Assembly (NCBI GenBank): GCA_002633005.1
Contig: NMRA01000226.1
Coordinates: 413,142 to 477,141, forward strand
Length of the DNA stretch: 64,000 bases
Reading direction: 5' to 3'
Source: Phoronis australis
Lineage: Eukaryota > Phoronida > Phoronidae
Shown here: in pieces, positions 12,501 through 23,429 of the stretch
Position numbering within the stretch: position 1 is the stretch's first letter
How the letters are laid out: the number at the start of each line of letters is the position of its first letter
Notes under the pieces: model-generated
The model's input: only the letters and a program-made list of their open reading frames with translations
The model's database searches: none
What the model was told of the DNA's origin: nothing
Translations under genes and position numbers: made by a program

Positions 12501-14601
12501 TCCGAACACTAATTCGTGAAGACCAAACGCAGACCGTGGAGTTTTTTGCGTGTGTGTCGATATCAATGCACGATAGTCGCCCAGAGAGTATTCTACGATA
12601 ACTCAGATTTGGAAGCTTACGCGCGTTGGTGCACAGCGTTCAAATCGGTGCTTACCTCAGGCGATTCCAACAATCGAGTCAGTTTAGGGGAGACAGCTTA
12701 TTGACGCAACCCGTTGTCAAAAATCGGGTGACTGCTTTGAAAATGAAACCTTGCTACATAGTTGACTTTTCGTGACTTTTATGTCACGTCACGTGGCTGA
12801 GGTGAATGGGATTGTTTTTTTTTGCCTAGTTTTTGGAAACAAAATTTTGGTATTCAATTTTCCGTGGCTAATGTACTGCGCCACGTGGCTCAGGCACATG
12901 GCATCGATTTTTCTCTTTAAAATTACCAGAAATTTCCTACTTATCTTTGGCATCCAGCTATCAATTCCATTTATTGTTATTGTTTCTTTGTATACTTTGT
13001 TTCCGAGGCAACAACTTGAATATTATGTTAGCGTTTGTTTCCGTAAATCTAGGCTTTTTTTACATACATTTTGCAATCAGTTGCAAGTTTTGCAAGTCTC
13101 CGTTTAGACGGAGTAAAAAACGTAATAACATAACGACATTTTTGTGATGAAAATACAAATTCTCTGCAGAATGTTCTCTGCGAGAATGCAGATTACGTTC
13201 TATCAGTACAATATGGACGGGTTGAAGACATGCTTTGTTCATTTTAGACAATGTAGAAACACGAGAATCCGGTAAACATGTATAATAAAAACACAAGCTT
13301 TTGAGTCTTAAAGGATGCGGCTCTTCATCAGAGACACCTCATGAAAAGTGGCTCGAAAGTTAGTGCTTTTAATAAAGATTTTTACCGGATTTTTAAGTGT
13401 TTTACCTGTTTCTGCATTGTCTAATTTTATCCGGTCTCAACGTATGCCATTTTGTTCATTAAAGGTTTTCAATTTACTTATCGACATGCCCCTTTCATTA
13501 GCGTTCACAGTTTTACACGGCGACACTAGTAAGGGGTTAATCGATTATTTCTGCTATCAGACAATAGGTAGTCATCAATTATTTGTCCAAGTTATTTTAA
13601 TGATAACAGTTATTATTCTACGAAAGTGCTTTTGTGAAGGGGTGTTTCTGACTGGAAATTTCACAAATACAAACCCAGTGTTTTATCCTTTTATCTCACA
13701 ACGTTCAATCTGGGCCATATTATCCTACCGAATCCAACACAAAGAAAGACAGGATAATATCTACAAACTATTTTTTTATTTGCAGTATACGCAGATACAG
13801 TCAAGCGTTCCCTTTGATTCCGAATATGCCCGAGTACGCGGCATGCACAAAACGAAATATCCGATTTTGTACGTGTACAGCGTCCTCCCCTTGCTTCTTG
13901 AGCCCGGTGGGTAACACCACGTTAGGATACGTTTTGAGACCCAGATTCAAATTTTGAGCCATCATGATCAATCGTGACTACATGTGTATGTATGAGTGCT
14001 TTTAAGTGTTCTCAAACTGTGAAGTATTGTGGCACCACTGTCATATTCTAGTGCCCAATGCAGTCTGAATCTAGCCATGTTTGTGGAAATTATTACCTAA
14101 TTTAATGATCTAATTATTTCCACAAAATTACCAAAACCCAGTATTTTCCGCCTTGGAACTTAGCGGAATATTGCGATTAAAATTTTCGCCTTCGATCCGT
14201 GTGGAAAGGCTGTTGCATGTGAGCCTTCATTTTTTAATGGCGTGCACTAAAAAAGTTCTGTTCACCTTTTTCAACGCTACAACTTCCTGACAGGCGATTT
14301 TTGGAAGGAATTTTCTTGAAAGCAATAAAGTGAATGAAAAAAGGTAGCGGGTATTTCTACTCAAAATTTGCTTTTTAATTAAAAATAGCAATTAAGACAA
14401 CTGAAGAACTGTAAATGTTATAAAGATTATGAATGCTATTTTGGGCTTTTTTATGCAAGTGGACATATTCTAACCGACCTATCACTTGAAAACCTGCGTC
14501 AGTGTGCTCATCCATGTGGGACCGACTCGCATGGTAAGCTTCGATTCACGACGAGTGGTTGGGTAAGTTTTGAGTCTCCTCGAGTCCGAAGATTAGACCC
14601 G
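9541..14601. other. No gene found (9.5-14.6 kb)
   Basis: GC-richer patches at 9540-9640 (repeated CTAGCGTAAC or CCTAGCG motifs) and 10200-10560, otherwise AT-rich. 9950-9985 has a CAGGGTGTGTC stretch like a mariner-type terminus, but no partner end was found. The 188-codon ORF at 13348-13914 has no recognisable domain. Confidence 0.5.
10982..11012. repeat. Small perfect hairpin GTAGCCCCT/AGGGGCTAC
   Basis: 9-bp perfect arms around a 13-base loop. A related sequence CCAGCCGAGGGGCTAT is at 29063-29080. Function unknown. Confidence 0.6.
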
Positions 14602-14735
14602 GGGAGTTGTTTCACAAAAATATGTTACGAAGTTTTTACACATAGACTAAACGGAGATTTGCGACAAAACTTGCTATTGGTCGTAATCCGTACAAAAAAC
14701 GTCGAAAAGTTACGACACTCTAGTGGAACAGGCCC
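14602..14735. mobile_element. MITE-like inverted-repeat element
   Basis: The left end GGGAGTTGTTTCACAAAAAT followed by GTTACGAAGTTTTTAC resembles the complement of the right end (GGGCCTGTTCCACTAGAG then GTCGTAACTTTTCG). About 135 bp, non-coding, related in style to the element at 17961. Confidence 0.55.
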
Positions 14736-14739
14736 TAGT

Positions 14740-16022
14740 GGCCGTTTGCATGTACCAAGCATGGACTACACAACATTCCCTAAATCTTCAGCGTATTTGT
14801 GAACTTTGCTTACACCCTTATATAAATGTTTTCAACCACTTTATCTTCAGTACTGAGATCCTTATTCACTTATGGATAACGGATTCTTTATTTTAATGGA
14901 AATTATTAGAGTAAGTCTTTAAATTAGGGGTGTTGCATGAAAAGGGCACTATTTTTTACCAGCAATATTCAAATTAGAGATTCCCGTCGTATGTACCAAG
15001 GCTAAATTTGTCTAGTATTGAAGACAACACAAAATCAACACCAGACGTACTCTACTCAAGTGGGACACATATGGCAATATTTGCATGAAGATCCACCAAG
15101 GAACACGGTAGATATGGAGACGGAGGCAAAAATCAAATTTGTCACTGTACCGTAAATGAATTTAATTAACAGAATACTGTCACTTGTGTAGGTGTATTTG
15201 TCGATTTTTCATTTGCTCTACCCTGGGAGCCTCACTTGACTCTCACTTGATGAGTGGTCGGAAGAACGTAAAATATTTGATATTTGTGCACACGGAGATC
15301 GTCGTAGTGAATAAAATACTAAAGCTACTCCTACTAAGTAACTGCGAATAACCTATTAATAATTAATAAGTAATAATAATTTGACGGTTCGCTCATACAA
15401 GTAGGCGTTAGCAAAATGTGCCCGAACATTCGAACAGGTTTTAGGCGAGCCCACGCGAGATGGCAAAATCGGTTAAATAGGATGGATTATGGCAATTCAC
15501 GGGAAAGAGCCGGTAATGGGATGGTGGTAAGAAATCAATTAAGCCTAATTCTCGATAATTGAGATGTTCGCTGGTGTCAATCAATTCGAATTACATTGTT
15601 GTTTATTTGAGTTGATGGCATATTGATGACATTGTGTACTTTTGTCTTTCCGGTTATGTGCCTCGTGGTTAATTTAGGAACTGCACGCCATGTCAGACCG
15701 GAAACCCAAGTGGCATCAACTGATAATTTAGTAAGATACCTTTGATTTGAAAGATGCTAATACTGGAAAATATTTAACCAGGAAACGTTTTTACCACCCG
15801 CCATTACCACGGTACTTTTTCTGCTTCAAAAATAAAAAACAATCAAAAAACAATCAACCCAAATTCATTGTCTATGTTCGTCTGCTTTATCCTCCCCAGA
15901 AATTAAAAAATGTCAATCTGTCTGATTTGATTTCCCAATTGCTAAATAATGAAAATGTCATTTTTTTCAAACTCAAACAATCAATATATGATATTCTGAA
16001 ACAACACAGACTTCATGGTTGG
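14740..16022. other. No gene found (14.7-16.0 kb)
   Basis: AT-rich, with low-complexity Lys/Asn/Leu frames near 15750-16020. Nothing supported. Confidence 0.55.
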
Positions 16023-16149
16023 AACTGATCAGAGCCGGCTTCATCCAGGATTTCGAAAGTAGGGTGTCCAAAAGGGGTTTCCAGTATTCCAGGGTGTCCA
16101 TGATTCCAACGACGTGTTATCCCCACCCTCACCGTTGGCCAGCAACCCC
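16023..16149 (-). repeat. Dispersed repeat next to the first gap
   Basis: CATCCAGGATTTCGAAAGTA, GGGTGTCCAAAAGGGGTTTC and CCAGGGTGTCCATGATTCC match, inverted, the block at 63205-63300 (GAATCATGGACGCCCTGGAA, CCCCATTTTGGACACCCTAT, AAAATCCTGG). Confidence 0.8.
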
Positions 16150-16466
16150 NNNNNNNNNNNNNNNNNNNNNNNNNNNNNNNNNNNNNNNNNNNNNNNNNNN
16201 NNNNNNNNNNNNNNNNNNNNNNNNNNNNNNNNNNNNNNNNNNNNNNNNNNNNNNNNNNNNNNNNNNNNNNNNNNNNNNNNNNNNNNNNNNNNNNNNNNNN
16301 NNNNNNNNNNNNNNNNNNNNNNNNNNNNNNNNNNNNNNNNNNNNNNNNNNNNNNNNNNNNNNNNNNNNNNNNNNNNNNNNNNNNNNNNNNNNNNNNNNNN
16401 NNNNNNNNNNNNNNNNNNNNNNNNNNNNNNNNNNNNNNNNNNNNNNNNNNNNNNNNNNNNNNNNNN
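16150..16466. other. Assembly gap (N)
   Basis: 317 unresolved bases between C-rich edges (ACCCC and CCCCTCCCCCC). Reading frames that cross it have no meaning. Single N bases also occur at 767, 23280 and 59515. Confidence 0.99.
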
Positions 16467-16686
16467 AACCCCCTCCCCCCCCCCCCATACACAGTGAGAT
16501 AATAAGTTTACAAAAACAGATCCGCTGCGTGGAACAATACTTTTACGTCTAGTAAATTTGCGGAATCAGCCAAGTAGCTTACCAAACAAATATTACAATT
16601 ATATTGGTTGAACAATGATCGAGAGCACTGTGTTTTTGGAAATCTCAAGTTTCAGTTTTATATCTAATGAGCAAATTATTGGTCAC

Positions 16687-16947
16687 CACAGACTAAAAGT
16701 ACTTGTGACCTTGGCTTTACTTAAGAAAACGTGGCTGTCAGCGGACAATTTTTGACATGTGGCGAAGTGAATTGCATTGGTACCGTGTAGAAGGATTGAA
16801 TCTGTTACTAATTGCAACACAGACTAAAAGTACTTGTGACCTTGGCCTTACTTAAGAAAACGTGGCTGTAAGAGGACAAGTTTTGATATGTGGCGAAGTG
16901 AATTGCATTGGTACCGTAGTAGGATTGAATCTGTTACTAATTGCAAC
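16687..16947. repeat. 131-bp tandem duplication
   Basis: Two adjacent copies (16687-16817 and 16818-16947) differing at a few bases. Each contains CTTGTGACCTTGGC, a nuclear-receptor half-site-like sequence (TGACCTTG), and ends with TCTGTTACTAATTGCAAC. Confidence 0.93.
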
Positions 16948-17107
16948 AATAAAGGAACAAAGAATTTCTGAAAAGGCCCTGAAAGTTTATTGACAGATAA
17001 GTCTGAACTTGTTGAATTCTCTCGTTTTCAGTATTAATTTCTTTCAAATGTTTGCACCATCTCTCGGAGCTAAGTATTTGTTGGCAAAATACATGTGAGG
17101 GCCTGTG

Positions 17108-17273
17108 GCTGTAAGCTAGAGCGGCGGATTTAGAGGGAGGATAAAGGGACGATGGCCCACCTAAAATTCTCCCGGATTCCATTTGGCAGTTCGAGGGTGC
17201 GAATATCTTACGAGAAAAATCCTGGCTAATACTCTGCCCTTCCACCCCAAATTAAAATCCTGGATCGGCCCCA
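17108..17273 (-). repeat. GGGGCGGATCCAGG-type dispersed repeat, copy 2
   Basis: Inverted copy of 7321-7472: GCGGCGGATTTAGAGGGAGG at one end, AATCCTGGCTAATACTCTGC inside and AAAATCCTGGATCGGCCCC at the other end. Confidence 0.75.
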
Positions 17274-17329
17274 GAGCTAGATTGATGAATCAGTTAATGT
17301 TAAGTCGGTAAGGCAAGGACGTATTGACA

Positions 17330-17640
17330 AGTCAGTACATTTGTCCAAATAACTACAAAACTGTAGAATTTAGCTCAACAAAAGTGTGTTCCGAAAGTAT
17401 AAGTTCCGCAGAATTTGACTTTTACTTCATACCAGTCTACCACTAATTAAGTCACGTGACCTTGATTTTTAGGAAAATTTAGCAAAAACAAGGGTACATT
17501 CATAGCAAAACACGGGATCGATAAAACGACCAAATTTCATATCAAATAAATGCTTAAGATAAAATGACAAAAATACTGTTACACTTTTCTAAATTATTGT
17601 TTCGTTTTCATTTTATGCAACTTTAAAAAAAATTTGTTGC
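17330..17640. repeat. Diverged dispersed repeat, copy 2
   Basis: Partner of 5935-6235 (CAAAACTGTAGAATTTA, AAGTCACGTGACC, CCAAATTTCATATCAAATAA). Both contain the palindrome GTCACGTGAC. Confidence 0.7.
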
Positions 17641-17960
17641 ATAATATCTGAAGGTTTTGTGAGAATCTGTCATTTCCGGTGTTCCGAAGTTTGTCAAAGT
17701 CGGACATTTTTCTAGGGTCCTACGTAACCTTAAGTGCAGCCCAGGTGGTGACATGGCGGCACATTCTAATCCAGCCAGTGTGCCGGAAGAACTTGCAAAT
17801 TACACTTAACCTCAGCTAAACTATCAAAGTCAAGTTAACGTGTGTAACTTTCAAGTCTAACCAGCTTCAACATGTTCAACGTTCGACAGCTCCATCAGCT
17901 TGAAAGATAAACGGTTTCAATAAAATAAGCGGCAAATATAGATGTAGCAGTAAAAAAGCT

Positions 17961-18210
17961 GGGGCCCGTTCCAAGAAACTGACTTAAGTTCATTTTTGAC
18001 TTAAGTTTAAGATTTGTCTTAACTTCCAAACTTTGAAACTTCCACATTAGGCAAGCAAGTCAAAATTAAGACAAAACTAATGTTAAACACTTAAAACAAA
18101 CTTAAGATGTCTTTCTTGAATTGGTTTTGAGACAAATTTAACTTTTATTTTAAAATTTACAAAAATTTAAGATTTGGCTTAGCTAAGTCAGTTTTGTTGG
18201 AACGGGCCCC
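17961..18210. mobile_element. MITE-like palindromic element
   Basis: Terminal inverted repeats GGGGCCCGTTCCAAGAAACT and the complement of GTTTTGTTGGAACGGGCCCC enclose AT-rich sequence with several internal TTAAG/CTTAA pairs. 250 bp, non-autonomous. Confidence 0.8.
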
Positions 18211-20076
18211 TGTATTATAGACAGCGTTTTTTTTTTGGTTCTTTTTTGTTTTTTTTTTATTCTCGTCTAGCTGCTGCGGCAGTTTTAAGTTCATCAAATT
18301 AATGTTTTATTTACTTACAAAATGTGGTCCAACTAAGTTGAATTCTACTAAGAATAACTAGATAACAGTAAATTGCGGTAAATTTTTTACGAATTTAGGA
18401 CAGTCTCCGGAATTTCGGACAAGTTCAAAGCGAACAATTTTTTTTTTATTCTGAACGGACACGGACAAATTTGCCATTCACCATAGTTCTTAAATTTCTG
18501 ACACCTCGATTTTAGCGCATTGGACGTAGTTCTCACACTTCGGACAGTGCGCTTTTTCGCATGATCGGGAGCTGCATGTAAATCTGGAAGTTCAAATAAC
18601 GGTGATTATTTACACGTTAAAACTACCGCGGTTGTAATGCATTGACAGATGTCGCAGTCTACCGATGTGGATGGTTGTTTGTGTATATCTCGCATGTTTT
18701 CTTGGCAGTGATCACGGACTTAAAATATTTGCCACGCTTGATTGCGATTTCACTATAAATAAAATGTAATGTTCTCCGCCTTTTGCCAAATCGCCAGTGT
18801 CACGCCTTGTATTTGTATTAACAGATAATTATTAAGCACCGGTGATGAGACCGTTGTGTTTTCATGTCACATCCGGGGTTCACTTACCTTCCTCAAGGCG
18901 CCCCGACCTTCGCTATGTCATGCTTACAAACGGCGCCCGAACCGGCGTGTTGTTCAGTGTGACTGTGAAAAGCAAAAATTCATGCCCTAGTTTGTTATGC
19001 AGTATAGTTAAAAATGTTCATGATGCGAATAAATCTTTATGTCTCCATGCTGACATTCTATTTGCTAGTCTATTTGGTATTCTCCACGGTCGTTGAGAAT
19101 TCGAACTCATCACTTCGGCAAAACAAATGTCTGGTTCATATTTTAACCTTGAGCAAACAGGCTGTCCTTGAGCCTAGAAAACACTTTTCGCGACTAATTG
19201 CTTTTTGAAATCGTTTCTCACCATAAACGCTGTCCACTAATCGCTTGGTGTTTTGTTAAATTATCTGGGCAAGGACTCCTATCAAGTGACTGCTAATTTC
19301 ACTGAAAAGTCAATTAATGGTCATTACCTGGTAATAGTTAGGTTCGTCAAATCAATAACTGGTAACTTAACCGATGTAAATCACTTGACAACATTAAATA
19401 CAATGACGCGATAGTCACCAAATGGCCATTAAGAAATCCTCTCCAAGTTCTAATTGGCACCACTTCATACCGGTAACCGCAAATTTTTGGATTTTTTCTG
19501 TTATTTGGCCTCATTTTCCACCTACCTTTTGTCATGCAGTGCTGTTGTGCAGGCAAACAATTACCTCTAAAATGGAGAATTTTGTAATGAACTGCATCGT
19601 TCAAGAAAAATACCAAATCAAAAAATGGCGACATCTTTCTGATATGGAATAACAATGTATTATTTCCTATTGACAAATTGACAAATTGACAATACAGTAG
19701 CAGACAGTTTGAAAACAAAACTGACAAATACTTTCTCATCTGAAAATCAGAGAAACGCTCTTAGCAAAAATGACTACTTCCTTGGTGAGTGACAAAAAAC
19801 TGCCGTGACCAGTGTCACTCACGTGAGAGTACACAACAGGAAATATAAGCTTAGAAAACCATCATAACTCCCCTTCACGATGGCTGATTGTAAGCAGAGT
19901 TCATCTATAGAGTAACTGAAATGACAGGAACATGCAAATACCGGTATATCTATCTACAGTTGGTGTGCACTGGAACTTCAATGAAACAAGAATGCTTCAT
20001 GGACATTACACCAACTGTTTTTTTTCAAATACCATGAATACTGCCCACACAGTAACTCAATAACAATAAATAATCA
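18211..20076. other. No gene found (18.2-20.1 kb)
   Basis: Includes T-rich tracts at 18227-18260 and short ORFs (130 codons, minus, 19347-19739) with no family signal. The downstream end of the candidate minus-strand gene is at its right edge. Confidence 0.5.
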
Positions 20077-20219
20077 TTTAATCTGTCGAACAACAGCAGA
20101 ACTCCTCACACATCACCATGTACAACATCACAGAATAACTCTGTGTGACAATTCAAAATGTTTTTTGTCCATGAGTATCCGCACACAACTACAAACACTT
20201 TGTCTACCACCAGATGCCT

Positions 20220-20310
20220 CTAGTTGAACACTGATTTGCCCGTGTCAAAGTTGTATCCAAGGCCAGGTAGGGGAGGTTTTTTGGCAGCAACTGCAGCAGA
20301 CTCAGGCACT
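20220..20310 (-). CDS. Candidate terminal coding exon of an unrecognised gene
   Basis: On the minus strand, after the acceptor TATGTTGCAG, the sequence reads VPESAAVAAKKPPLPGLGYN then FDTGKSVFN and TAG. Composition and the compact Pro-Gly-Leu-Gly-Tyr element look coding. ATTAAA on the minus strand at 20077-20082 is a plausible poly(A) signal about 140 nt downstream. I do not recognise the family. It joins in phase with the candidate exon at 27281-27327 (AG plus A gives Arg). Confidence 0.6.
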
Positions 20311-20697
20311 CTGCAACATAAGTTGTGCATTGCAAGCATATTGCAGACAACAGTATGCCTTATAAAATGAAACACTGCAGGCAAAATCAAACCTTACCTT
20401 TCAAATGGGAGAATCAATATTCACTAAATGAAGCAATAACCAGGTGGCGACACCATCTTGCCCAGGTGTCAGCTCACCTAGTCTGCTGAACAACATGGCA
20501 TGTACTGTTAATTACCCAATTCATTTCAGATTTTTCTCTGGGGATATGAGACCCAATTTTGGATTGGCATGCTTTGTTGGTGACGTGATATTCCTATCCT
20601 AATGCCAGTCCTCCATTCATCATCATCAATGAAATGTACTTGTTTGTTTTATGCAATAAATTTGTGAAAAAGACAATAAAAAAAATATTTAAAAAAT

Positions 20698-20828
20698 CAT
20701 CATGATCCCGATCATCACCACCAACATCGCCACCACCACCACCATCACCACCAACATCACCATCATCACCACCATCACCATCGTCACCGTCAACACCACC
20801 ATCATCATCGTCATCACCACCATTTTCA
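20698..20828. repeat. (CAC/CAT)n microsatellite
   Basis: About 130 bp of ATC, ACC and CAC triplets with interruptions. Non-coding. Confidence 0.95.
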
Positions 20829-21768
20829 ACAACAGAATAATACCTTAATGTGGGTTTTCTGGAAATTTGAACCTTTCCACAAGTTTGTTGGAAAAATTGT
20901 ACCTCTTCAGAGGATAATTAGGTTAAAACAGGTGTGCCTCGTTAGAAGTGCCCTGTTATCTCTCTTTCTGAAAGACTGAAAATTCATATTGAACTCAATT
21001 ATCTTGGTCAACCACTTCTACTGCTTTGGCTGGTGGATACCCTAGTGATAAAATTCTTATACTCCAGGGCCAGATTTATGGCATCATACGTAAGATACGA
21101 CTCATGCAACTGTCTCACAAAAATTCAGATTCCCATAATAGGACCACACCACATGTTAAGAGTCAACAGAGGGCAGCAACAACTAAGGAGACTGATAATC
21201 TATGTTCAACAGCACGGGTAAAACAGGCATACATTCAGACACTGAAATTTTAATTATTTTCCTTGAAAATTTGGGGTCGTGCTCACCTATAAAGTGAGCA
21301 GCGAGTCCATTTGAATAAGAGTTTCTTTAAATACACAACTTCATAATCAGTACAGTTGGCCATTTACTGTGACATGTTTAAAAAACATGAGAATACCAGT
21401 ATACATGTATGATCACCATGTAAGTTAATGGTACCTAAAATTACAAGAAGGATGTACTCTTCTCTCAGTCGCTCAAACTAAACAGCATGTCCCAAATAAA
21501 AGAATCTTGATCATCATCATTGCTTAAATTACCTTCACTAATTAGCAGGTACTTGTAATATTCATGAAATAAAATATTTCTCCTTTTAAAGGAGAATGCC
21601 ACCCGATTTAATTAGTCTTTTTACTGTCTTAATCGGTCTATATCCACATCGCCTCTTATACGGTCGACCTCACCTTGCCGAGAGGTGTTGGGTTAACCTG
21701 TGAGAAGGTGAGAAACGACGTAGCGACGTCACTGGTTCATCTGCAGAGTGAATGCAGCTATATTGCGG

Positions 21769-21973
21769 TGCATCGTTCCCGCTTGTCCAAACAATGAAGC
21801 TGTGAGGAAAAAGCGGGTATTTATTTTTTTGACTTCCTTGAGAGCCCGAAATGCTTAGGAAGTGGCTCGCTGTTTTTAGCAAGTATGAGGCCATGAAACA
21901 TCTCCATGTCTGTGGCCGGCATTTCCTCAACAGTGATTTCTCTGACGAATTCCCGCTTACCAAAGAACTATCC
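21769..21973 (+). pseudogene. THAP-domain fragment, frameshifted
   Basis: Two overlapping frames together show the first zinc ligand pair (CIVPAC), the basic linker, RKWLAVFSKYEAM and VCGRHFLNSDFSDEFPLTKE. These are the C-x2-4-C and C-x2-H elements and the HF-SDF motif of THAP DNA-binding domains, as found at the N terminus of P-element transposases. A frameshift after FLTSLR disables it. Confidence 0.7.
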
Positions 21974-23091
21974 ATACGTTTCGTTGCCTGTGCATGTTCA
22001 CGGCACCTCTCTAGTATTTCTTGATCAGCGTATCACAGTTTGAACTGATAGCCTGTGAAACCTAACGATTCGACCCGTGTAGTCTTCGTCAGACTATGTC
22101 GTGATTGGCGCTGGGCGAGTTGCCATGTAGACGTTTACTATTCTGGGTTCTGTTTCAAAATGAATTATTCTCACCCTAACCAATGCTTATATAAAACTGA
22201 AACAAAGTCTGTCTCATTAGATACAATTTGTAATGCCTTTGAAGTATTCGAGAGTTCAAATGTTTTGAAAAGCCCGCATAAACCACCGTGTTACTGGCTT
22301 TAGATGCAATAAAGGTAATTGACCGGGCACCGAGGCCGTGTGAGCACATGCTAATTCAGTGTTTGCTGACAGAAAGCTGTTGTGAAGCAATTATTCGATT
22401 TTATATGCTATGGTCACATGTTAGGGGAATCTTTATTTAAGTATACAAATACATTATTCAAATCATTGCTACTGTACAACTTTTGCCCTGACGGTTCTGT
22501 CGAAGGTGTACCTGACTTCGCAGCCCCCGACAAGTAAGTAGATTTTCAGTTTCGTGGCTAATTCACTTAAATAATTATGTGCACATTATTACTTTGGCTC
22601 ACTATTATAGTCTTTTGGTGACTGAAGGTTTACTTTCCAACTTAAGCTGGTTTATGTTCGTGATGTCCAGTCCCGGCGGCCGCGACGGGCCTGATAGGTA
22701 CCAAGCCACTGGTGGGGAGTAACAAATATTTTGTGTATTAAGAACAGAAAAAATCGCAAGTCTAAAACTACAACAAACAGCTATGTTCCCCCATCTGTAT
22801 TTCACGGCAGAATGATTCGAATTTATCACCAAACAAACCCAAACTCCCGCGATCAACCAAATTGGCCAGCTGAACTCTGTAGGCTACGGTACGTTCAAAC
22901 ACCTATAAATCCGTAACCGTGAAATAAAACAACACATTTGTTCAAGAACTCGATGAATTCAAGCAATAAGTTGACACCAGTAAGCATGTTGTGAACGGCT
23001 GAACAGACTGCGCTTGAAACGATTACGTCATTGGTCTGCCGTTAGGTGTTAGGTAAAACAACTGAACTTGCTGTAGAACTACTTGATCTAA

Positions 23092-23325
23092 AAAAAAAAC
23101 AGTGCAGGTGGTCTGATGTCATTTGTGGTGCATCAGACGTGCGCAGGCCTCATGGTTGGGCCCATTGCACAAAACACCTGAGCAAAGGCACGAGACCCCA
23201 ATTATGGCTCCTCGTGAAGAAAGTTTTCAAGTCTGCCAGTCTCCTTTAGGAAAACGGACAGACGTTTCCATTTGTTGCCNTGTGTCGGGCTAGGTTGCAG
23301 TGGCCCGTCAAAATTTGAATGACGT
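23092..23325. mobile_element. Insertion in THAP copy 1 sharing a SINE-tail module
   Basis: Present in copy 1 and missing at the matching place in copy 2, so it is a later insertion. Its part 23105-23190 (motif CAGACGTGCGCAGGCC, then GGGCCCATTGCAC) matches 45754-45825, the tail of a tRNA-derived SINE. Contains one N at 23280. Confidence 0.6.
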
Positions 23326-23429
23326 GTCTTATACCCAAAATTGATACAAAATAGGTTGTTTTTAGGGTGGCATTCTCCTTTAAGTGAAACAGTTTCGTTG
23401 CAGATTTTAACCTGCACTATTATGCATTT

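Larger units (their letters stand above)
21588..23381 (+). mobile_element. Degenerate THAP-domain (P-element-like) transposon, copy 1
   Basis: Ends are inverted GGAGAATGCCACCC (21591) and GGGTGGCATTCTCC (to 23378), both flanked by TTTAA. Inside, on the plus strand, 21769-21973 encodes a THAP zinc finger: CIVPACPNN, then in a shifted frame MLRKWLAVFSKYEAMKHLHV followed by CGRHF. The C-x4-C and C-x2-H ligands are visible. No transposase catalytic ORF survives. An insertion of about 235 bp (about 23092-23325) is absent from copy 2. Confidence 0.75.

Noticed and set aside
13300-13345. CTGATGA on the minus strand as a ribozyme core
   Set aside because: No downstream GAAA with a pairing stem II.
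13348-13914. 188-codon plus-strand ORF
   Set aside because: No recognisable domain, start codon is GTG, composition follows the local AT content, and no splice or promoter context was found. It may be a retroelement remnant, but this could not be supported.
16013-16552. ORFs across the first N gap
   Set aside because: Composed mainly of unknown residues.
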